Position numbers and translations under genes: made by a program
Origin: an uncultured Veillonella sp.
Lineage (GTDB): Bacteria > Bacillota > Negativicutes > Veillonellales > Veillonellaceae
Direction: 5' to 3'
DNA: 28,202 bases
Assembly (NCBI RefSeq): GCF_934230905.1
Contig: NZ_CAKQFJ010000023.1
Location: 1 to 28,202, forward strand
Part shown: piece by piece, positions 23,516-28,202 of the stretch
Layout: every line of letters begins with the position of its first letter
How positions within the stretch are numbered: position 1 is the stretch's first letter
Notes under the pieces: generated by a model
The model's input: the letters and a program-made list of their open reading frames with translations, nothing else
Told to the model about the DNA's origin: nothing
Databases searched by the model: none

Positions 23516-24289
23516 ATGCGTAGCGATAATAGAACAGCCGGTCAGTTAAGGCCTATTAAAATAACTAGACATTTTACAGAATATGCGGAGGGCTCAGTAC
23601 TTATTGAGTGTGGTAAAACTAAGGTTATTTGTACTGCTACCATAGAAGAAAATGTACCGCGTTGGTTAAAAGGGTCTGGTCAAGGTTGGGTTACGGCAGA
23701 ATATTCTCTGTTGCCACGTTCTACTAAAACACGTGTGAGTCGTGAAGCCGCACGGGGAAAACAAACAGGTCGTACTGTTGAAATTCAACGATTAATTGGT
23801 CGCGCATTGCGTGCTGTTGTAGACCTTAAAGCATTAGGTGAACGTTCTATCACCGTAGACTGTGATGTTATCCAAGCCGATGGTGGTACGCGTACAGCAT
23901 CCATTACAGGTGCATTTGTGGCTCTTGTAGATGCTATCGATTATACATTTGGTGGCTTTGGTAAATTCCCAATTACCGATTTTTGTGCGGCTATTTCCGT
24001 AGGCATTGGTTCAGATGGTCCTATTACAGACCTTTGTTATGAGGAAGATAGTGCTGCTGTAGTTGATATGAATGTGGTCCGCACTGGTGCGGGTAATCTT
24101 ATAGAGGTACAAGGCACAGGTGAACATGGTACGTTTAGTCGTAGTGAACTTAATCAGTTGTTAGACTTGGCAGAATCTGCTACCGATGAATTAATGGCCG
24201 TGCAACGAGATGTATTAGGTGCTGTGGCGGATAAAATTGGTAAGGTGTATCCAGTGGCTCCTACTGTCGACTCTGAAGGAGTAAACTAA
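23516..24289 (+). CDS. rph: Ribonuclease PH
   Basis: Phosphorolytic 3'-to-5' exoribonuclease that trims the 3' ends of tRNA precursors. The 257-residue product matches the family throughout: MRSDNRTAGQLRPI at the start, GWVTAEYSLLPRST, REAARGKQTGRTVEIQRLIGRALRA, and DCDVIQADGGTRTASITGA. Two ATG codons are adjacent (23513 and 23516). AAGGGAGG lies 7 bases from the second, which also gives the usual MRSD start, so that one is chosen. A further upstream in-frame start at 23468 has no ribosome site. It is followed after one base by rdgB, a common bacterial arrangement. Confidence 0.96.
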   Translation: MRSDNRTAGQLRPIKITRHFTEYAEGSVLIECGKTKVICTATIEENVPRWLKGSGQGWVTAEYSLLPRSTKTRVSREAARGKQTGRTVEIQRLIGRALRAVVDLKALGERSITVDCDVIQADGGTRTASITGAFVALVDAIDYTFGGFGKFPITDFCAAISVGIGSDGPITDLCYEEDSAAVVDMNVVRTGAGNLIEVQGTGEHGTFSRSELNQLLDLAESATDELMAVQRDVLGAVADKIGKVYPVAPTVDSEGVN

Positions 24290-24290
24290 T

Positions 24291-24872
24291 ATGGAACGCA
24301 TTGTATTAGCAACAGGGAACAAGGGGAAAATACGTGAATTTGAACGTGCTTTTTCTCATATGAACATTACCTGTGTGCCTGTGAAAGAAATCGTAGATGT
24401 TCCGGAACCGGAGGAAACAGGGGCAACATTTATGGAAAATGCGCTCCTTAAAGCAAACTATTATAGTGGAAAAACGGGATTGCCTTGTTTAGCTGACGAT
24501 TCTGGCCTTACTGTTGATGCTCTTGAGGGAGCCCCAGGTGTATACTCTGCACGTTATGCAGGAATACATGGTGATGATGCGGCTAATAATGAAAAATTAA
24601 TTCGTGAATTACAAGGTAAAACAAATCGTACAGCTCACTATGTATGTGCTCTAGCGTTAGTTCAGCCAGATGGATCTCATGTAACAGCTGAAGCCTCTTG
24701 TGATGGTGAAATTCAAGATACACCTGTAGGTACAAATGGGTTTGGCTACGATCCATACTTCTTTGTACCTCAATTTGGTAAAACGATGGCAGAACTTGAT
24801 ATGGATACAAAAGAGTCTATCAGTCATCGAGGTAAGGCGTTGCAACAATTGGTTGCAAAGGTGGATAAATGA
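24291..24872 (+). CDS. rdgB: XTP/dITP diphosphatase (RdgB/HAM1)
   Basis: House-cleaning pyrophosphatase that removes ITP, dITP and XTP from the nucleotide pool. The 193-residue product has the N-terminal LATGNKGKIREF, the catalytic segment EETGATFMENALLKA near residue 42, LADDSGLTVDAL and the C-terminal GYDPYFFVP and SHRGKA segments, all standard. It starts one base after the rph stop, with the GAAGGAG site inside rph, and overlaps the next gene by 4 bases (ATGA). Confidence 0.96.
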   Translation: MERIVLATGNKGKIREFERAFSHMNITCVPVKEIVDVPEPEETGATFMENALLKANYYSGKTGLPCLADDSGLTVDALEGAPGVYSARYAGIHGDDAANNEKLIRELQGKTNRTAHYVCALALVQPDGSHVTAEASCDGEIQDTPVGTNGFGYDPYFFVPQFGKTMAELDMDTKESISHRGKALQQLVAKVDK

Positions 24873-25366
24873 AACGGATAGGTATTATTAGTGATACACA
24901 TGGTTATTTAGATACCATTGATCTCGTGCTGGAAGCAACGGTGGACCAAGACATCGACATGTGGTTGCATGCTGGAGATTATGGTGACGATGCACGATAT
25001 ATGCAGACGCGCACAGATGTGCCTGTATATGCTGTGCGTGGAAATAATGATCGTGTGCAACCGTTAGAACCTAAGGAACAATTGATTCCCTTAGAGGATA
25101 CGTATATTTACATGACACATGGTCATGAGGTATCATATGATAAACGAACACAAGAACTAGTACAGATCGGTAATGCTATGGGGGCTCGACTTATTGTAGC
25201 GGGACATAGTCATTTTCACGAATCTAAGCTGTTAGGGGATACTCTTTTTGTCAATCCTGGTAGTATTGCGCTACCTCGGGATAAGTCGGGTGGTACCTTT
25301 GCTATCGTGACCTATGAGGATGGTATTTTTGATATAGAGTTTATCTATAAACGAGATATTATATAA
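24869..25366 (+). CDS. YfcE/MJ0936-type metallophosphoesterase
   Basis: A 165-residue calcineurin-like phosphoesterase with all metal-binding motifs: SDTHG (8-12), HAGD (34-37), GNND (58-61), THGHE (83-87) and GHSH (112-115). The family hydrolyses phosphodiesters in vitro; the natural substrate is uncertain. It overlaps rdgB by 4 bases, completing the rph-rdgB-yfcE arrangement seen in many Firmicutes. The gap after it holds an inverted repeat, GTGAAAG (25374-25380) and CTTTCAC (25396-25402), followed by an A-run rather than a T-run, so plus-strand termination there is doubtful. Confidence 0.92.
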   Translation: MKRIGIISDTHGYLDTIDLVLEATVDQDIDMWLHAGDYGDDARYMQTRTDVPVYAVRGNNDRVQPLEPKEQLIPLEDTYIYMTHGHEVSYDKRTQELVQIGNAMGARLIVAGHSHFHESKLLGDTLFVNPGSIALPRDKSGGTFAIVTYEDGIFDIEFIYKRDII

Positions 25367-25446
25367 TATATTAGTGAAAGACGCGTATTGGTTTGCTTTC
25401 ACAAAAAAAATAGTAAGTCTATGCATGGAAAGGGTTATGGCATATC

Positions 25447-26229
25447 ATGGATACACCAGTTAAAGCAAAGCCTAAAATGAAGTTATATGGTTTTAATAAT
25501 CTCACGAAGACGTTGAGTTTTAATATTTATGATATTTGTTATACTCGTACAGAGGAAGAGAAGAAGCAGTATATTCAATATATTGATGAAGTATACAACG
25601 CTGATCGTTTAACATCTATTTTAACGGAAGTTAGCCATATCATTGGCGCTAATATTTTGAACGTTGCAAAACAAGATTATGATCCACAAGGTGCGTCGGT
25701 TACCATTTTGATTTCTGAAGAAGAAATTGAAAAAGAAGATGTAGTTATGCATCTAGATAAATCTCACTTAACCGTTCATACCTATCCTGAAAGCCATCCA
25801 CACAAAGGTGTTAGTACATTCCGTGCGGATATTGAGGTATCTACATGTGGCCAGATTTCTCCACTTAAAGCACTTAATTATTTGATTAATAGCTTTGATT
25901 CAGATATCTTGACCTTAGATTATCACGTACGTGGCTTTACACGTGATGTGTCTGGTAAGAAAATTTATATTGATCATCGTATTAACTCCATTCAAAATTA
26001 CATTAATGCGAAAACACGGAATTTATATAATATGATTGACGTTAATGTATATCAAGAAAATATTTTCCATACTAAGATGATGCTGAAAGAATTCGATTTG
26101 GATAATTACTTGTTTGGCATTACCGAAGCTGAGTTAAGTGAACGAGAAATCAAACAAATTAAGCACCAATTGAAACAAGAAATGACAGAAATTTTCTATG
26201 GACGTAACTTGCCATCAGTGAAAGCGTAA
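25447..26229 (+). CDS. speD: S-adenosylmethionine decarboxylase proenzyme, E. coli type
   Basis: Pyruvoyl enzyme that decarboxylates S-adenosylmethionine to supply the aminopropyl group for spermidine. The 260-residue product closely resembles E. coli SpeD, not the short SpeH of Bacillus. LYGFNNLTKTLSFNIYDIC is at the start. DKSHLTVHTYPE contains Ser106, the predicted self-cleavage site that becomes the pyruvoyl group. FRADIEVSTCG, SPLKALNYLI, and NVYQENIFHTKMMLKEFDL follow. The ATG at 25447 has only an AAAGGG about 12 bases upstream, a poor site; another ATG at 25437 is out of frame. No speE or other polyamine gene adjoins it, so the aminopropyltransferase must be encoded elsewhere. Confidence 0.94.
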   Translation: MDTPVKAKPKMKLYGFNNLTKTLSFNIYDICYTRTEEEKKQYIQYIDEVYNADRLTSILTEVSHIIGANILNVAKQDYDPQGASVTILISEEEIEKEDVVMHLDKSHLTVHTYPESHPHKGVSTFRADIEVSTCGQISPLKALNYLINSFDSDILTLDYHVRGFTRDVSGKKIYIDHRINSIQNYINAKTRNLYNMIDVNVYQENIFHTKMMLKEFDLDNYLFGITEAELSEREIKQIKHQLKQEMTEIFYGRNLPSVKA

Positions 26230-26267
26230 TTAATTCTAAAATTTTCGAAAAACTATATCGAAAAATC

Positions 26268-26296
26268 TTGTAATATTACTTTTAATTCTGTATAAT
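26268..26296 (+). promoter_or_regulatory. Promoter of the malic enzyme gene
   Basis: TTGTAA (26268-26273), 17-base spacer and TATAAT (26291-26296). Just upstream lie two TCGAAAAA direct repeats (26245-26252 and 26258-26265), 13 bases apart. Confidence 0.75.
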
Positions 26297-26308
26297 AACT
26301 GTGTAAGG

Positions 26309-26327
26309 GGTATTAATAATTAATACC
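26309..26327 (+). promoter_or_regulatory. Perfect 19-bp palindrome, probable operator of the malic enzyme gene
   Basis: GGTATTAAT (26309-26317), one central base, ATTAATACC (26319-26327). It begins about 12 bases after the -10 box, overlapping the expected initial transcribed region, where a bound repressor would block initiation or clearance. It matches none of the Rex, FNR or CcpA consensus sites as I know them. Confidence 0.6.
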
Positions 26328-26366
26328 AAATAGTGTGTGCGTTGTTATCCACAAAGGAGAAATAGT

Positions 26367-27572
26367 ATGGACGTACGTGAATTAGCAGTACAAAAAAAAC
26401 GTGAATTAAAAGGTTTCCTTACAGTAGGAACTAAATATGAATTAAAAGATGCTCATGACTTGTCAGTTGCTTACACACCAGGTGTAGCTGAACCATGCTT
26501 GCGTATTAAAGATAATGAAGCAGAATCTTTCGAATTAACATGCCGTTCCAACATGGTTGCCGTTGTGTCCGACGGTACTCGTGTACTCGGTCTTGGTGAT
26601 ATTGGTGCTGCTGCTGCATTGCCTGTAATGGAAGGTAAATCCTTATTGTTCAAAAAATTTGGCGATGTAGATTGCATTCCATTGGTAGTAGATACTAAAG
26701 ATGCTGACACATTGATTAACACTGTAAAATTATTGCAAAAAAACTTTGCTGGCATCAACTTGGAAGATATTTCTTCCCCTAAATGTTACGAAATTGAAAA
26801 TCGTTTGAAAGAAGAATTGGAAATTCCTGTATTCCATGATGATCAACATGGTACAGCTATTGCATGTTTAGCTGGCATTAAAGGTGCTCTTCGTTTAGTT
26901 AAAAAAGATTTAGCTACAGCGAAAATCGTTGTAAATGGTGCTGGTGCCGCTGGTGCCAATATTGCACGTTTGCTATATCTTGCAGGCGCTCGTGATATTA
27001 CAGTATTGGTATCCTCTGGCGTATTGCACAAAGACTACAAACGCCTTGATTCCTTGCAAGCAGAATTAATCGACTTGCTCGGCCTTGAAGAAAAACATGG
27101 TAACTTGGCCGAAAATGCTAAAGGTGCTGATATCCTTCTTGGCGTATCCGCAGCAGGCGCTTTCACAAAAGAAATTTTGGAAAGCTTAGCTGATGATGCT
27201 ATCGTATTCGCAATGGCGAACCCTAATCCAGAAGCAACATACACTGATATGAAAGCTGCTGGTATTCGTGTGGCTGGTACAGGACGTTCTGATGCTCCTA
27301 ACCAAATTAATAACGTAGCCGTATTCCCTGGTATATTCCGTGGTGCTATTGATGTTCGTGCATCCAAAATCACTGATGAAATGAAATTGGCCGCTGCTGA
27401 AGCATTAGCACATTTAATTCCTGATAGCGAATTGAATGAAGAAAACGTAATGCCATCTGTATTTGACCCTCGCGTGGCACCAGCAGTTGCAAAAGCCGTT
27501 GCTGAAGTTGCTGTAAAGCAAGGCATTGCAAGTAATCCTGAAGCGGTTGAAAACGGTAGCTACGAAGGCTAA
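26367..27572 (+). CDS. NAD(P)-dependent malic enzyme
   Basis: Oxidative decarboxylase converting malate to pyruvate and CO2 with reduction of NAD(P). The 401-residue product is the short bacterial form, lacking the phosphotransacetylase-like domain of MaeB. Visible motifs: VAYTPGVAEPC with the catalytic Tyr36, GLGDIGAAAALPVMEGK ending at the catalytic Lys91, metal ligands in LEDIS (133-134) and FHDDQHGTA (158-159), and the Rossmann GAGAAG (191-196). ATG at 26367 follows AAAGGAGA; the frame is open upstream but without a ribosome site. In lactate-fermenting Veillonella malate is a central intermediate, so regulated expression through the palindrome at 26309 is plausible. A strong terminator follows. 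Confidence 0.93.
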   Translation: MDVRELAVQKKRELKGFLTVGTKYELKDAHDLSVAYTPGVAEPCLRIKDNEAESFELTCRSNMVAVVSDGTRVLGLGDIGAAAALPVMEGKSLLFKKFGDVDCIPLVVDTKDADTLINTVKLLQKNFAGINLEDISSPKCYEIENRLKEELEIPVFHDDQHGTAIACLAGIKGALRLVKKDLATAKIVVNGAGAAGANIARLLYLAGARDITVLVSSGVLHKDYKRLDSLQAELIDLLGLEEKHGNLAENAKGADILLGVSAAGAFTKEILESLADDAIVFAMANPNPEATYTDMKAAGIRVAGTGRSDAPNQINNVAVFPGIFRGAIDVRASKITDEMKLAAAEALAHLIPDSELNEENVMPSVFDPRVAPAVAKAVAEVAVKQGIASNPEAVENGSYEG

Positions 27573-27600
27573 TTTGATCTATATAAGAATATAACTATGT

Positions 27601-27629
27601 ACATGCATCCTACGGGATGCATGTTTTTT
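27601..27629 (+). terminator. Intrinsic terminator after the malic enzyme gene
   Basis: A perfect 10-bp stem, ACATGCATCC (27601-27610) with GGATGCATGT (27615-27624), TACG tetraloop, and T-run to 27629. Confidence 0.93.
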
Positions 27630-27658
27630 AAAGTTTTAATGAAGTTATAAAAAATTAC

Positions 27659-27687
27659 TTGTCAGAAAAATTGTATAATGATATAAT
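27659..27687 (+). promoter_or_regulatory. Upstream promoter of the tRNA cluster (P1)
   Basis: TTGTCA (27659-27664), 17-base spacer, TATAAT (27682-27687). The transcript would begin near 27694 and run about 95 bases to tRNA-Pro, through a small CTGAG/CTCAG hairpin around 27717-27731. Confidence 0.6.
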
Positions 27688-27742
27688 AATTTTCGTTGCA
27701 GAGCGGTACTCTTAACTGAGTAAAACTCAGCAAAAGTAGTGG

Positions 27743-27771
27743 TTGACATCAACTACCGGGTTTGCTATAAT
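27743..27771 (+). promoter_or_regulatory. Consensus promoter of tRNA-Pro/tRNA-Gly (P2)
   Basis: Perfect TTGACA (27743-27748), 17-base spacer ending in TGC (extended -10), perfect TATAAT (27766-27771). It is the strongest promoter in the window and starts transcription about 11 bases before tRNA-Pro. Confidence 0.9.
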
Positions 27772-27788
27772 GGCAAAGTAATAAATGA

Positions 27789-27865
27789 CGGGGCATAGCG
27801 CAGTTTGGTAGCGCACCTGGCTTGGGACCAGGGGGTCGCAGGTTCGAATCCTGCTGCTCCGACCA
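27789..27865 (+). tRNA. tRNA-Pro (anticodon TGG)
   Basis: A 77-base cloverleaf: acceptor CGGGGCA/TGCTCCG, anticodon stem CCTGG/CCAGG with loop CTTGGGA giving TGG, T-loop TTCGAAT, discriminator A and encoded CCA. Confidence 0.97.
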
Positions 27866-27874
27866 TTTTTATTT

Positions 27875-27948
27875 GCGGGTGTAGCTCAATGGTAGAGCCC
27901 CAGCCTTCCAAGCTGGTCGCGAGGGTTCGATTCCCTTCACCCGCTCCA
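27875..27948 (+). tRNA. tRNA-Gly (anticodon TCC)
   Basis: A 74-base cloverleaf: acceptor GCGGGTG/CACCCGC, anticodon stem CCAGC/GCTGG with loop CTTCCAA giving TCC, discriminator T and encoded CCA. It lies 9 bases after tRNA-Pro on the same transcript. A run of ten T residues directly after CCA may help end transcription. Confidence 0.97.
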
Positions 27949-27994
27949 TTTTTTTTTTGCCTTTTTTAGGGTGAACGAAAAATAACGTCATTAG

Positions 27995-28023
27995 TTGACG
28001 ATACATGCTACATAATTTATACT
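27995..28023 (+). promoter_or_regulatory. Promoter of tRNA-Arg
   Basis: TTGACG (27995-28000), 17-base spacer, TATACT (28018-28023), about 35 bases ahead of tRNA-Arg. The -35 box lies in a small CGTCA/TGACG inverted repeat (27987-28000). Confidence 0.65.
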
Positions 28024-28057
28024 ATAATAGATAATTACATATAAAGGTAATCCACAT

Positions 28058-28134
<77 letters not shown>

Positions 28135-28143
28135 AAGAAATGT

Positions 28144-28182
28144 AATAACCATAAGGGTTTTGTCTCTTATGGTTATTTTTTT
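28144..28182 (+). terminator. Intrinsic terminator of tRNA-Arg
   Basis: A 12-bp stem, AATAACCATAAG (28144-28155) with CTTATGGTTATT (28166-28177), 10-base loop, followed by a run of T residues. Confidence 0.92.
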
Positions 28183-28202
28183 ATTGCCCTAAAATAAATG
28201 CA

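Noticed and set aside
25374..25410. GTGAAAG/CTTTCAC inverted repeat as terminator of the yfcE-like gene
   Set aside because: It is followed by an A-run, not a T-run, on the plus strand, and no minus-strand gene needs a terminator here.
27700..27735. Possible tRNA-Lys remnant (CTCTTAA loop and GCAGAGC-like segment)
   Set aside because: The flanking bases do not form an anticodon stem and there is no T-arm or acceptor partner.

Overview
The window looks like chromosomal DNA from a low-GC (about 40% by eye) diderm Firmicute of the Negativicutes, most likely Veillonella. This is inferred from recalled protein similarity, strong AGGAGG-type ribosome sites, near-consensus sigma-A promoters (TTGACA-17-TATAAT), and a gene set mixing Firmicute-style genes with an E. 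coli-type SpeD and several exported proteins. I see no insertion sequence, prophage, CRISPR array or rRNA. Almost everything is intact, tightly packed chromosomal coding sequence. No gap between genes exceeds 300 bases.

Layout. 1-2060 (minus strand): a MetQ-type lipoprotein and the menaquinone prenyltransferase MenA, separated by a GC-rich branched hairpin element. 2180-3948: two adjacent exported proteins that look like distant paralogs. 4057-5677: RidA and a CyuA-type L-cysteine desulfidase, which fit together because RidA clears the 2-aminoacrylate that such lyases release. 5764-7635 (minus): an Fsr-like MFS exporter, tRNA-Ser(CGA) and tadA; the tadA reading frame runs 47 bases into the tRNA gene. 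7741-11425: a TRIC/UPF0126 membrane protein, a DUF4127 exported protein and an acyltransferase-3 membrane protein. 11633-14557: a D-amino-acid transaminase, the MetN and MetI transporter genes without a metQ, and a YerC/TrpR-like regulator. 14699-16272: a TSUP exporter and a short-chain dehydrogenase. 16432-17648: a membrane protein with a hendecad-repeat tail, then a YkvA-family protein.

17766-20205 is a probable operon: hot-dog thioesterase, a divergent glutamate racemase, a one-pass membrane protein and a CofE-like ligase domain protein. After an attenuator-like leader come a HyuA-like hydantoinase/oxoprolinase subunit and a histone-deacetylase-fold amidohydrolase, overlapping by 14 bases. 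23516-25366 is the nucleotide housekeeping cluster rph, rdgB and a YfcE-type phosphoesterase. 25447-27572 holds speD and a malic enzyme whose promoter carries a perfect 19-bp palindrome. The window closes with tRNA-Pro(TGG), tRNA-Gly(TCC) and tRNA-Arg(TCT) and a terminator.

Themes: methionine uptake is split over two loci (metQ at 16-837; metNI at 12569-14249). D-glutamate supply is represented twice (Dat and MurI). The least explained parts are the tadA/tRNA-Ser overlap, the mutually exclusive hairpins at 20222-20283, the branched element at 977-1070, the malic-enzyme operator and the paired exported proteins.
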